Positions 27,726 to 37,722 of a stretch of DNA of 58,670 bases are shown here, piece by piece; position 1 is the first letter of the stretch; every line of letters starts with the position of its first letter. The notes below the pieces were generated by a model, which was not told the DNA's origin, did not search any database, and worked only from the letters and a program-made list of their open reading frames with translations. Position numbers and translations under genes: made by a program. The DNA comes from an uncultured Paraprevotella sp. Lineage in GTDB: Bacteria; Bacteroidota; Bacteroidia; Bacteroidales; Bacteroidaceae. The stretch covers positions 1 to 58,670 of the forward strand of contig CALUIV010000018.1 in NCBI GenBank assembly GCA_944320775.1, read 5' to 3'.

Positions 27726-27766
27726 AAAAGAGCTGCAACTTTATCTGTTGCAGCTCTTTTTTATTT
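27726..27766. terminator. Bidirectional terminator
   Basis: AAAAGAGCTGCAAC pairs perfectly with GTTGCAGCTCTTTT across a short loop, followed by T residues. It separates rpiB from the convergent purF-like gene. Confidence 0.9.
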
Positions 27767-27782
27767 ATATGTTAATGCTGTG

Positions 27783-29672
27783 TTAGCAAGTGTGAATTTC
27801 ATTTTCTTCCATGTAGTTTATAAAAGCCTTATTTAATAGTTTTACACCACCTGGCGTCGGATAATCTCCACTAAAATACCAGTCTCCGGTATGATCAGGA
27901 CAGGCTTCATGGAGACCATCCAATGTCTGGTATACGAGTTCTACTTCTGCTTGTGTTTCTTTTGGCTTTAATAGTTCAACTATTTTTGCTGAGATTTCTT
28001 CGTCAGTGAATGGTGCATATACCTCTTTTACATAATTCGTCATTTCTTCTTTAGGTAAATTCGCCTGGGCTTTTGATTTTTGATAAACTTCCAGAAGAAT
28101 GTCTTCCCTACCCCTTTCTTTTAATAAAGCAACTGCAGCTTTAAAGGCAATAAACTGTTCCATACTCGACATATCGATCCCATAGTAGTCAGGATAACGG
28201 ACTTGAGGGGAAGAACTGACAATGACAATTTTTTTAGGATGCAACCGATCTAGTATGCTGATAATACTTTGTCTAAGTGTGGTACCTCGCACAATACTGT
28301 CGTCTATGATAACAAGATTGTCTTCATAAGGAATCAAACTGCCATAGGTTATATCATAGACGTGAGCTGCTAAATCATTGCGTGTATTACCTTCTGCAAT
28401 GAAAGTGCGTAACTTTATATCTTTGATGGCAACCTTTTCACTTCGTATTCGTTGTGATAAAATTTGAACCAGTTCATTATGACTAGGCTGATGGCCTAGA
28501 GCTTCAATACGTTTTACTTTTAATTGGTTCAAATAATTGTCAAAACCTTCTAGCATTCCGTAAAAAGCAACTTCGGCTGTATTAGGGATAAATGAAAAAA
28601 CAGTATGAACGATATCATTATTCAGAGCCTTCAAGATTGGTTGAACCAGTTTCTCACCTAAAGCTTTACGTTCGCAATATATATCTTGGTCACTACCTCG
28701 TGAGAAGTATATACGTTCAAATGAACAGGCTTTTTTGTTTTTTTGCGTATTGATTTGTTCAAGTCGCATTTCTCCTTTTTTGTTAAGTAGGATTGCCTGT
28801 CCAGGTTCTAACTCATGAATACTGTCAGAGGGTACGTTTAAAACAGTTTGAATAACTGGTCTTTCAGATGCTAGAACCATGATTTCATCATCCATATACC
28901 AGAAACCAGGACGGATTCCCCAAGGATCACGTATTGCAAAAGACTCACCACTACCAGTTATGCCGCAGATTACGTAACCACCATCCCATTGTGGACTTGA
29001 TGTTTTTAAAACATTTGTCAAATCAATCCGTTCCTCGATTGCATCTGTAATATCCATTCCCTGAAGCCCTTCAGCATAACATTGTTGATACAATCGTTCT
29101 ATTTCTCTGTCTAATCTATGACCAACCTGTTCTAACATAATGTAAGTATCAGCATATTTTCGTGGATGTTGTCCTGATGCTGTAATGTTTGCAAAAATTT
29201 CATCAACATTGGTCAAATTGAAATTACCGCATAAAGCTAAATTTTTGGCTCGCCAATTATTTCGTCTGAGAAATGGATGAACATATGAGATACCGCTTTT
29301 ACCAGTTGTAGAATAACGAAGATGCCCCATGTAAAGTTCGCCTGCAAAAGGGAGACACGATTCTGCATAGGTGGCATCATTTAATTGCTCAGGAGTCTGG
29401 TCTGAAAAATGCTCGTAGACTTTCCCAAAGATTTCTGTTATCGCACCGGCACCCAAACCACGTTCACGAAACATATATTCTTCTCCAGGATTGGCCTTTA
29501 ACTTCACACAAGCTAATCCTGCTGCCTCTTGTCCGCGATTGTGTTGTTTCTCCATTAATAAATAAAGCTTGTTAAGCCCGTACATCCAGGTACCATACTT
29601 TTTCTGATAATAGTCCAACGGCTTTAACAGGCGTACCATAGCAACGCCACATTCATGTTTTAATGGTTCCAT
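27783..29672 (-). CDS. purF: Amidophosphoribosyltransferase-like protein (long PurF type)
   Basis: A 629-residue glutamine PRPP amidotransferase-like protein, catalysing the first step of purine synthesis in the family. The class II glutaminase nucleophile is Cys8 in MEPLKHECGVA, so a seven-residue propeptide would be removed. GHLRYSTTGKSG and LCGNFNLTN are glutaminase motifs. The PRPP site reads NLVIIDDSIVRGTTLRQS. It is longer than canonical PurF (about 470-505 residues), with insertions and an extra C-terminal region of about 100 residues (ending in GVKLLNKAFINYMEENEIHTC). Such long forms occur in Bacteroidales and may be a second paralogue, so its exact role should be read with some caution. 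Divergent from gltB. Confidence 0.85.
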   Translation of the reverse strand: MEPLKHECGVAMVRLLKPLDYYQKKYGTWMYGLNKLYLLMEKQHNRGQEAAGLACVKLKANPGEEYMFRERGLGAGAITEIFGKVYEHFSDQTPEQLNDATYAESCLPFAGELYMGHLRYSTTGKSGISYVHPFLRRNNWRAKNLALCGNFNLTNVDEIFANITASGQHPRKYADTYIMLEQVGHRLDREIERLYQQCYAEGLQGMDITDAIEERIDLTNVLKTSSPQWDGGYVICGITGSGESFAIRDPWGIRPGFWYMDDEIMVLASERPVIQTVLNVPSDSIHELEPGQAILLNKKGEMRLEQINTQKNKKACSFERIYFSRGSDQDIYCERKALGEKLVQPILKALNNDIVHTVFSFIPNTAEVAFYGMLEGFDNYLNQLKVKRIEALGHQPSHNELVQILSQRIRSEKVAIKDIKLRTFIAEGNTRNDLAAHVYDITYGSLIPYEDNLVIIDDSIVRGTTLRQSIISILDRLHPKKIVIVSSSPQVRYPDYYGIDMSSMEQFIAFKAAVALLKERGREDILLEVYQKSKAQANLPKEEMTNYVKEVYAPFTDEEISAKIVELLKPKETQAEVELVYQTLDGLHEACPDHTGDWYFSGDYPTPGGVKLLNKAFINYMEENEIHTC

Positions 29673-29720
29673 TTATTTTATGTTTGTTTTTGCTTCTAAA
29701 GTGACAATAGTTTGAGTAGA

Positions 29721-29728
29721 CAAAGTTA
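29721..29728 (-). promoter_or_regulatory. -7 promoter box for the purF-like gene
   Basis: Minus-strand TAACTTTG matches TAnnTTTG, about 50 bases before the start codon. The rest of the 299-base divergent gap is AT-rich with no other clear signal besides the gltB box. Confidence 0.45.
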
Positions 29729-29923
29729 CAAAAACTTTTTGTACCTGTTGTTTTTGATAAATTGTTCTGAATATAAAATTCATTATATTATCAATTTAAT
29801 AATTAATATGCAATTAAGTTATAAATTGCATTAAAATGGACTTTTAATGTTTTAAACTGAAAGTAATTGAAATTTATATATATTTTTCTGCTTGTACATG
29901 TATTTAATGCAATGTAGTAAATC

Positions 29924-29931
29924 TATCTTTG
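29924..29931 (+). promoter_or_regulatory. -7 promoter box for gltB
   Basis: TATCTTTG matches TAnnTTTG, 41 bases before the gltB ATG. Confidence 0.5.
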
Positions 29932-29971
29932 TAGAGCAAAAAGACACAAAATAAATACATAATAGAAAAAT

Positions 29972-32900
29972 ATGATGCAGAAATCAAGAAACAGTAGTCA
30001 TAATGATACTTTGTCCAGTCAATGCGCTTCTGGATTGTATCATTCTTCTTATGAGCATGATGCTTGTGGTGTAGGTATGTTGGTGCATATTCGCGGAACA
30101 AAATCGCATGAATTGGTTGATTCTGCTTTGCGTTTATTAGAGAATATGAAGCATCGTGGTGCCGAAGGCGCTGATAGTAAAACTGGCGATGGTGCGGGAA
30201 TTATGGTTCAGATACCTCATGAATTTATTTTGCTTCAGGGAATACCTGTACCCGAAAAAGGCAATTATGGTACTGGACTCGTATTTTTACCCAAAGAAAA
30301 AACAGCACAGGAAACAATGTTGCGCATCGTTCTTGAAGAAATTGAACGAGAGGGACTTACATTGATGCATTTACGAAACGTTCCAGTTAATTCTGATATT
30401 TTAGGTTCTGATGCTCGTGCAACTGAACCAGATATTAAACAAATGTTTGTTACGGCATCTGATGTAACAGATCTGGAACGTAGGTTATATCTTGTGCGTC
30501 GTCAGATTGAATCCCGCATAGCTCATTGCGGTTTACCTGAATATAAGAGTTTTTATATTGTCTCTCTTTCAAGCAGAAATATCATTTATAAAGGTATGCT
30601 TTCTTCCACTCAAGTGCGAAGTTATTTTCTGGATCTGACGCAGCCTTATTTTACTAGTGGGATTGCGTTGGTACATTCTCGGTTCAGTACAAATACATTC
30701 CCGACCTGGAGTTTGGCACAACCTTTCCGTTTGTTGGCTCATAACGGCGAGATTAATACAATTCGTGGAAATCGTGCCTGGATGGAAGCACGTGAACGGG
30801 CATTGGAATCTCCGTTATTAAAAGGTTATGAGGCATTACACCCGGTTATCCAACCGGAAATGAGCGACAGTGCTTCACTGGATAACGTTTTGGAATATCT
30901 TGTTCAGGCAGGTCTAAGTTTGCCACATGCTTTGGCTATGCTGGTTCCGGAATCATTTAATGATCGAAATCCGATCAGTGAAGATCTGAAAGCATTTTAT
31001 GAATATCATTCCATATTGATGGAACCTTGGGATGGACCGGCAGCATTGCTGTTCAGTGACGGACGTTATGCCGGCGGTTTACTTGACCGTAATGGTTTGC
31101 GCCCTGCTCGTTATTTAATTACAAATAATGATATGATGGTCGTTGCCAGCGAAGTGGGTACAATTGGATTTGATCCGTCTGAGATTAGAGAAAAAGGGCG
31201 TTTGCAACCTGGTAAGATCCTTTTGGTAGATACGCAGGAAGGACGGATTTATTATGATTCGGAATTGAAAGAGCAATTAGCTTCTGCCTATCCGTATCGT
31301 CAATGGCTTTCTGCTAATCGTGTGGAACTTGATGCTTTGAAAAGCGGACGTAAGGTGACGAATACTATTGAAGGTTATGGTCAGAAACTCCGCCTTTTTG
31401 GATTTACACGGGAAGATATAGAGCGTATCGTCATACCTATGGCAATTACTGGATCTGAACCTACTGCTTCCATGGGAAACGATACTCCTTTGGCTGTATT
31501 GTCCGAACAACCGCAATTATTGTTTCAATATTTCCGGCAACAGTTTGCTCAAGTGACTAATCCTCCGATTGATCCGATTCGTGAGGAATTGGTTATGTCA
31601 CTAGCTGAATATGTCGGTACCGTCGGTTTGAATATCTTACAACCAGGAGAACGCCATTGTAAGATGGTTCGTCTACCCCATCCTATTTTAACAAACAAAA
31701 ACCTTGATCTGTTATGTAACATTAGTTATAAAGGTTTTCATACTCGTAAGATAGCTATGGTGTTCCGTCCACAGGATGGAGCTAATGCATTACGGGATGC
31801 TTTGACACGTATATGTATGGATGCGGAAGCTGCAGTAGATGCAGGAACCAGTTATATTGTATTGTCTGACAAACTGATAGACGGCAATGAAGCTGTTGTG
31901 CCGGCATTACTCGCAGTAAGTGCTGTTCATCAACATTTGATTCGTGCTCAGAAGCGTGTCCAGACAGCATTGATTGTAGAAAGTGGTGAGGCACGCGAAG
32001 TGATGCATGTTGCGTTACTTTTAGGATATGGAGCGAGTGCAGTCTGTCCATATATGGCTTTTGCAGTACTTGCCGAATTGTCAGCACGCGGGGAACTACA
32101 AATGGACTATGCTACTGCTGAAAAGAATTATATAAAGGCTTTGTGCAAGGGACTTTATAAAATTATGAGTAAGATGGGAATCAGTACGATTCGTTCATAT
32201 CGCGGAGCACGTATTTTTGAAGCGGTAGGACTGAGCGAAGATGTTCTTCGTACTTATTTTGGAACACCTGTTTCTACGATAGGTGGTATTGGTCTGAATG
32301 AAATTGCTGCCGATTATATTCACTTTCAAAAAGAGGCACAGAATATAGCGCGTATAGCGGAACAGCATCCGGGCGAGCCAGATCCACTTCTCCCTCATAT
32401 AGGTTTGATGTCTTATCGTAAAGATGGTGAACGTCATGCATGGAATCCGGATTCCATAAGCTTACTGCAATTAGCTACACGTACAGGTAGCTATAAGAAG
32501 TTTAAAGAATTTACCCGGACGGTAGATGAAAAAGAGGCTCCAGTTTTCTTGCGTGATTTTTTCACATTTCGACGGAATCCGATACCGTTGTCCGATGTGG
32601 AATCAGTTGAAGATATCGTGAAGCATTTTGTTACAGGAGCCATTTCTTTCGGCGCTATTAGTCAGGAAGCTCATGAAGCTTTGGCGCTTGCGATGAATTC
32701 ATTAGGAACAAGAAGCAATACTGGTGAAGGTGGTGAAGACAGTACGCGTTTTTACGGAACGGTCGACAATATCAGTTTGTCAAGTAAGACAAAACAGGTC
32801 GCATCAGGACGTTTTGGTGTAACAGCGGAATATCTGGTTCATGCTGACGAGATTCAGATCAAGGTCGCGCAAGGAGCCAAACCGGGAGAAGGTGGTCAGT

Positions 32901-34528
32901 TGCCTGGATTCAAGGTTGATGAAGTTATTGCCCGTACGCGCCATTCTATTCCGGGAATCTCTTTAATTTCTCCTCCCCCACATCATGATATTTACAGTAT
33001 TGAAGATTTGGCTCAATTGATCTTTGACTTGAAAAATGTTAATCCGCATGCAGTTATCAGCGTAAAACTGGTGGCAGAGAGTGGTGTTGGCACAATTGCA
33101 GCAGGTGTCGCTAAGGCAAAAGCTGATTTGATCGTGATTTCGGGTGCAGAAGGTGGCACCGGAGCTTCGCCAGCATCTTCTATACGTTATGCAGGTATCT
33201 CTCCAGAAATCGGTTTGAGTGAAACGCAACAAACTTTAGTACTGAATGGATTGCGTGGATTAGTTCGTTTACAAACGGACGGACAGCTGAAAACTGGTCG
33301 AGACGTGATCAGTATGGCATTGCTTGGTGCAGAGGAGTTTGCTTTCGGAACAGCTGCACTGATCGTTTTAGGGTGTGTGATGATGCGTAAATGCCATTCC
33401 AATACTTGTCCTGTTGGCGTGGCTACTCAGGATCCACGTCTTCGAGAACATTTCCGGGGACATTATAAATATGTTGTGAATTATTTCCGTTTTCTGGCAG
33501 AAGAAGTTCGAGAATATTTGGCAGAAATGGGATTTACTCGTTTAGAGGATATCGTTGGCCGGACAGATCTTATTGAGATTCGTCCTGTTCCATCAGGTTC
33601 TAAAGCTGCCTGTCTGGATTTCAGCCGATTATTACATCGGGTTGAAAATGGCGCAGCATTACATCATATAACAAACCAGCAACACGATATTGATCAGGTA
33701 AAAGATGTAGCAATGTTAACAGCTGCTTTACCGGCATTGGAAAAGCGTAACGAAGTTTCACTTGAATATGCTATCGGCAATACGGATCGGGCTGTAGGTG
33801 CCATGCTTTCGGGTGCCGTTGCATTAAAATATGGTAATGATGGGCTTCCTGAGAATACCATCCGTGTAAATTTCAAGGGGTCGGCAGGACAAAGTTTTGG
33901 AGCTTTTTTGGCACACGGCATTACTTTTGAACTTGAGGGTGAAGCAAACGATTATCTTGGTAAGGGACTTAGCGGTGGTTTAATTACCGTACGCCCACCG
34001 GTTCGCAGTAATTTTGCAGCAGAACAAAATACAATTGTAGGAAATACGTTGCTTTATGGCGCAACAAGTGGTGAAGTCTATATTAACGGACGTGCCGGTG
34101 AACGATTTGCAGTACGTAATTCGGGTGCAATAGCTGTTGTCGAAGGAGTTGGCGATCATTGTTGTGAATATATGACTGGGGGTCGTGTGGTTGTTTTGGG
34201 ACAAACAGGACGAAATTTTGCTGCCGGCATGAGTGGTGGTGTTGCTTATGTGTGGGATCCACGCGGGACTTTCGATTATTTCTGTAATATGGACATGGTG
34301 GAATTGTCTCTGCTCGAAGAAGCTGCTGCACGAAAAGAGTTACATGAACTGATACGGTTGCACTACCGTTATACCGGTTCTGCATTGGCCCGTATTATGT
34401 TAGACAATTGGCCTCGCTATGTAGAGGAATTCATTCAGGTAACCCCTATCGAATACAAGAAAGTACTGGCCGAAGAGCAAATGCGTAAATTACAACAGAA
34501 GATTGCTGAAGTACAGCGAGATTATTAA
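29972..34528 (+). CDS. gltB: Glutamate synthase large subunit
   Basis: A 1518-residue enzyme forming glutamate from glutamine and 2-oxoglutarate. The N-terminal glutaminase nucleophile is Cys32 in YEHDACGVG, implying removal of a 31-residue propeptide. The central and FMN-binding synthase domains follow (for example SFGAISQEAHEALALAMN and GEGGEDSTRF around residues 890-930), the iron-sulfur ligands are in CVMMRKCHSNTCPVG near 1140, and the C-terminal GXGXG beta-helix domain ends the protein. Length is normal for the NADPH-type alpha subunit. gltD follows 41 bases downstream. Confidence 0.96.
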   Translation: MMQKSRNSSHNDTLSSQCASGLYHSSYEHDACGVGMLVHIRGTKSHELVDSALRLLENMKHRGAEGADSKTGDGAGIMVQIPHEFILLQGIPVPEKGNYGTGLVFLPKEKTAQETMLRIVLEEIEREGLTLMHLRNVPVNSDILGSDARATEPDIKQMFVTASDVTDLERRLYLVRRQIESRIAHCGLPEYKSFYIVSLSSRNIIYKGMLSSTQVRSYFLDLTQPYFTSGIALVHSRFSTNTFPTWSLAQPFRLLAHNGEINTIRGNRAWMEARERALESPLLKGYEALHPVIQPEMSDSASLDNVLEYLVQAGLSLPHALAMLVPESFNDRNPISEDLKAFYEYHSILMEPWDGPAALLFSDGRYAGGLLDRNGLRPARYLITNNDMMVVASEVGTIGFDPSEIREKGRLQPGKILLVDTQEGRIYYDSELKEQLASAYPYRQWLSANRVELDALKSGRKVTNTIEGYGQKLRLFGFTREDIERIVIPMAITGSEPTASMGNDTPLAVLSEQPQLLFQYFRQQFAQVTNPPIDPIREELVMSLAEYVGTVGLNILQPGERHCKMVRLPHPILTNKNLDLLCNISYKGFHTRKIAMVFRPQDGANALRDALTRICMDAEAAVDAGTSYIVLSDKLIDGNEAVVPALLAVSAVHQHLIRAQKRVQTALIVESGEAREVMHVALLLGYGASAVCPYMAFAVLAELSARGELQMDYATAEKNYIKALCKGLYKIMSKMGISTIRSYRGARIFEAVGLSEDVLRTYFGTPVSTIGGIGLNEIAADYIHFQKEAQNIARIAEQHPGEPDPLLPHIGLMSYRKDGERHAWNPDSISLLQLATRTGSYKKFKEFTRTVDEKEAPVFLRDFFTFRRNPIPLSDVESVEDIVKHFVTGAISFGAISQEAHEALALAMNSLGTRSNTGEGGEDSTRFYGTVDNISLSSKTKQVASGRFGVTAEYLVHADEIQIKVAQGAKPGEGGQLPGFKVDEVIARTRHSIPGISLISPPPHHDIYSIEDLAQLIFDLKNVNPHAVISVKLVAESGVGTIAAGVAKAKADLIVISGAEGGTGASPASSIRYAGISPEIGLSETQQTLVLNGLRGLVRLQTDGQLKTGRDVISMALLGAEEFAFGTAALIVLGCVMMRKCHSNTCPVGVATQDPRLREHFRGHYKYVVNYFRFLAEEVREYLAEMGFTRLEDIVGRTDLIEIRPVPSGSKAACLDFSRLLHRVENGAALHHITNQQHDIDQVKDVAMLTAALPALEKRNEVSLEYAIGNTDRAVGAMLSGAVALKYGNDGLPENTIRVNFKGSAGQSFGAFLAHGITFELEGEANDYLGKGLSGGLITVRPPVRSNFAAEQNTIVGNTLLYGATSGEVYINGRAGERFAVRNSGAIAVVEGVGDHCCEYMTGGRVVVLGQTGRNFAAGMSGGVAYVWDPRGTFDYFCNMDMVELSLLEEAAARKELHELIRLHYRYTGSALARIMLDNWPRYVEEFIQVTPIEYKKVLAEEQMRKLQQKIAEVQRDY

Positions 34529-34569
34529 TTCAATGTAAAATTCTGATAACAGATAAAATAACCGGAATT

Positions 34570-35916
34570 ATGGGAAATCCGAAAGCATTTCTTACGGTCC
34601 CCCGGCAGGAAGCCGGGTATCGGCCGATACACGATAGAATCAATGATTATAGTGAAGTTGAACAAACATTAAACACAGGAGAACGTAAACTTCAGGCCAG
34701 CCGTTGTATGGATTGTGGCGTTCCGTTTTGTCATTGGGCATGTCCTTTGGGTAATCGTCCGCCGGAATTTCAAGATGCATTGAGTCAGGGTGCTTGGCGT
34801 AAAGCTTATGAGATATTGAGCCGAACCAATGACTTCCCCGAATTTACCGGGCGTATTTGTCCGGCATTATGTGAGAAATCTTGTGTTTTGAAATTGGCTA
34901 TTGATGCACCGGTTACTATTCGTGAAGATGAATGTGCAATAATAGAAGCAGCTTTTCGTGAAGGTTATGTTGTGCCTGGTCGATATGAACGGAATGGAAA
35001 GTATGTTGCTGTCATTGGATCAGGGCCCACAGGACTGGCTGTAGCAAACCAGTTAAACAAGAAAGGCTATGATGTAACCGTTTTTGAACGTGAGGAACGG
35101 ATTGGAGGCTTGCTTCGTTATGGTATTCCTAATTTTAAATTAGGTAAGTCGATTATTGATCGGCGGTTGGCTATTATGAAAACCGAGGGAGTGAATTTTC
35201 AGGTCGGAACAAAAATAGATTTGGAGCATCTGCCTCAAGGTTTTGATGCCTATGCGATATGTACCGGTACTCCGCAAGCACGTGATCTGGCTATTCCGGG
35301 CAGAGATCTGTCGGGAATACATTTTGCCATGGAGATGCTATCACAGCAGAATCGCATACTGGCCGGAGATATTGTTGATACTAAAGATAGAATAACAGCT
35401 CATGGAAAACAAGTTTTAGTTATCGGAGGCGGTGATACGGGTAGTGACTGTATAGGTACAGCGCATCGTCAAGGAGCTGTTTCTGTGACTCAAATTGAAA
35501 TCATGCCCCAGCCACCAGTTGGTTACAATCCAGAAACACCTTGGCCTCAATGGCCGGTCGTGCTGAAAACTAGTTCAAGTCATGAAGAAGGATGTGTTCG
35601 TCGTTGGTCTCTGAACTCGAACAGATTTATCGGAAAGAATGGTCGGGTTACAGGAGTAGAAGTTGAAGAAGTAGAATGGATACCTGCATCTGACGGAGGA
35701 CGTCCTACGATGAAACCGACAGGAAAAAAAGAGGTGATTCAGGCCGATCTTGTATTACTTGCAATGGGATTCTTACGTCCGCAATTGCCAGAATTACCAC
35801 AAAATGCGGTTGTTGCCGGCGATGCTGCTACAGGTCCTTCATTGGTCGTGAAATGTATTGCTTCTGGAAGAAGTGCTGCTGAAAAGATTGATCAGATGTT
35901 ATCTGTAAAAGGGTAA
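34570..35916 (+). CDS. gltD: Glutamate synthase small subunit
   Basis: A 448-residue NAD(P)H- and FAD-binding subunit passing electrons to GltB. N-terminal cysteine clusters CMDCGVPFCHWACPLGN and CPALCEKSC bind 4Fe-4S centres. Two Rossmann motifs follow, VIGSGPTGLAVA for FAD (about 148-159) and VIGGGDTGSDCIG for NAD(P)H (about 285-297). The C-terminal GDAATGPSLVVKCIASGR is the conserved FAD-closing region. It lies between gltB and asnB, all in one direction with short gaps. Confidence 0.96.
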   Translation: MGNPKAFLTVPRQEAGYRPIHDRINDYSEVEQTLNTGERKLQASRCMDCGVPFCHWACPLGNRPPEFQDALSQGAWRKAYEILSRTNDFPEFTGRICPALCEKSCVLKLAIDAPVTIREDECAIIEAAFREGYVVPGRYERNGKYVAVIGSGPTGLAVANQLNKKGYDVTVFEREERIGGLLRYGIPNFKLGKSIIDRRLAIMKTEGVNFQVGTKIDLEHLPQGFDAYAICTGTPQARDLAIPGRDLSGIHFAMEMLSQQNRILAGDIVDTKDRITAHGKQVLVIGGGDTGSDCIGTAHRQGAVSVTQIEIMPQPPVGYNPETPWPQWPVVLKTSSSHEEGCVRRWSLNSNRFIGKNGRVTGVEVEEVEWIPASDGGRPTMKPTGKKEVIQADLVLLAMGFLRPQLPELPQNAVVAGDAATGPSLVVKCIASGRSAAEKIDQMLSVKG

Positions 35917-35953
35917 AGAAGTGTAGTCTTATTAAAATTATCGACAAAACATT

Positions 35954-37687
35954 ATGTGTGGAATTGCTTGTATATTCAATATAAAACAACAGACGCCAGA
36001 GTTGAGACAAAAGGCGTTGGTTATGGCTAAAAGAATTCGTCATCGTGGTCCGGACTGGAGTGGGATCTATTGTGGGGGCTCCGCTATTTTGGCACATGAG
36101 CGTCTGTCTATCGTGGATCCTCAGAGTGGAGGTCAGCCTTTATATTCGCCAGATCACAGGCAAGTTTTGGCAGTAAATGGTGAGATTTACAATCATCGGG
36201 ATATTCGGTCAGACTTTTCCGGACAATATGATTTTCAGACTGGTAGTGATTGTGAAGTCATTCTGGCGCTCTATCGTCGGTATGGAATCGATTTTATTGA
36301 AAAATTGAATGGCATTTTTGCTTTTGCCCTTTATGACGAGGAACGGAACGAGTTTCTGATTGCACGTGATCCGATCGGAGTCATTCCATTATATATTGGT
36401 AGAGACAAAGACGGTTTGGTTTATTGTGCGAGTGAATTGAAAGCACTTGAAGGTCTATGTGATGAATATGAACCCTTCTTGCCTGGGCACTATTATTGGA
36501 GTCGTGAGGGACGTATGCTTCCTTGGTATAAACGGGACTGGACGCAATACGAATCTGTTCGGGATAACTATACTGAACGGACAGATAATGCAACGCATAC
36601 GTCTTCTTCACAAGCTATTGATAAAGAAGCATACCGGAAGCAGGTTACTGATATCCGCTGTGCTTTAGAAGCTGCTGTACGTCGACAGTTAATGAGTGAT
36701 GTACCATACGGAGTTTTGCTTTCGGGAGGATTGGATTCATCAATTATTTCTGCCATTGCACAGACTTATGCTGACCGACGGGTTGAAACGGACGGTTTAC
36801 AAGCTGCATGGTGGCCTCGCCTTCATTCTTTTGCGGTAGGTCTGAAGGGAGCACCGGATCTGGCTAAAGCACGCCTTGTAGCGGAACATATCGGTACGGT
36901 GCATCATGAAATCAACTATACGGTACAGGAAGGTCTCGATGCCATAAGAGATGTAATCTATTTTATTGAAACTTATGATGTTACAACAGTGCGCGCTTCT
37001 ACTCCGATGTACCTTTTAGCCCGTGTGATTAAGTCTATGGGAATAAAAATGGTATTGAGCGGTGAAGGAGCAGATGAGATCTTTGGAGGATATCTTTATT
37101 TTCACAAAGCACCGACACCACAGGCTTTTCATGAAGAAACTGTCCGTAAGTTGTCCAAATTATATTTGTATGATTGCCTGCGTGCCAATAAAAGTTTGGC
37201 TGCATGGGGCGTTGAAGGACGTGTACCATTTTTAGATAAAGACTTTCTGGATGTAGCTATGCGTCTTAATCCTTCTGTCAAAATGTGTCCAGGTCAGGAG
37301 ATCGAGAAGCGTGTATTGCGCGATGCTTTTGCCACACTCCTGCCCGATGCTGTGGCGTGGCGCCAAAAAGAACAATTCTCGGACGGAGTCGGTTATTCGT
37401 GGATCGATACATTGAAAGCTGTAACAGCAGCAGCGGTTAGTGACGAACAGATGGCTCATGCAGCAGAACGTTTTCCGATTAATCCGCCACAGAATAAGGA
37501 AGAATACTATTATCGGAGTATTTTTGAGGAACATTTCCCAAGCGATTCGGCAGCACGTTCTGTGCCCAGTATTCCTAGTGTGGCCTGTTCGACGGCTGAG
37601 GCTTTGGCCTGGGATGCTTCTTTTAAGAATGTCAATGATCCGAGTGGCCGTGCCGTAGCCGGTGTACATGAGGCTGCATACAAATAA
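35954..37687 (+). CDS. asnB: Asparagine synthetase B (glutamine-hydrolysing)
   Basis: A 577-residue enzyme making asparagine from aspartate, ATP and glutamine. Cys2 (MCGIACIF) is the glutaminase nucleophile; RHRGPDWSG and NGEIYNH are class II glutaminase motifs. The synthetase domain has the ATP pyrophosphatase signature LLSGGLDSSI (about 255-264) and VLSGEGADEIFGGY. It is the third gene of the gltB-gltD-asnB run, 37 bases after gltD, so ammonia assimilation and amide transfer are grouped. It is convergent with a GH20 gene only 35 bases away; no clear terminator is visible in that gap. Confidence 0.95.
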   Translation: MCGIACIFNIKQQTPELRQKALVMAKRIRHRGPDWSGIYCGGSAILAHERLSIVDPQSGGQPLYSPDHRQVLAVNGEIYNHRDIRSDFSGQYDFQTGSDCEVILALYRRYGIDFIEKLNGIFAFALYDEERNEFLIARDPIGVIPLYIGRDKDGLVYCASELKALEGLCDEYEPFLPGHYYWSREGRMLPWYKRDWTQYESVRDNYTERTDNATHTSSSQAIDKEAYRKQVTDIRCALEAAVRRQLMSDVPYGVLLSGGLDSSIISAIAQTYADRRVETDGLQAAWWPRLHSFAVGLKGAPDLAKARLVAEHIGTVHHEINYTVQEGLDAIRDVIYFIETYDVTTVRASTPMYLLARVIKSMGIKMVLSGEGADEIFGGYLYFHKAPTPQAFHEETVRKLSKLYLYDCLRANKSLAAWGVEGRVPFLDKDFLDVAMRLNPSVKMCPGQEIEKRVLRDAFATLLPDAVAWRQKEQFSDGVGYSWIDTLKAVTAAAVSDEQMAHAAERFPINPPQNKEEYYYRSIFEEHFPSDSAARSVPSIPSVACSTAEALAWDASFKNVNDPSGRAVAGVHEAAYK

Positions 37688-37722
37688 TACTGTCATTTGC
37701 GTCAAGTTTCTGAAGAATACGA

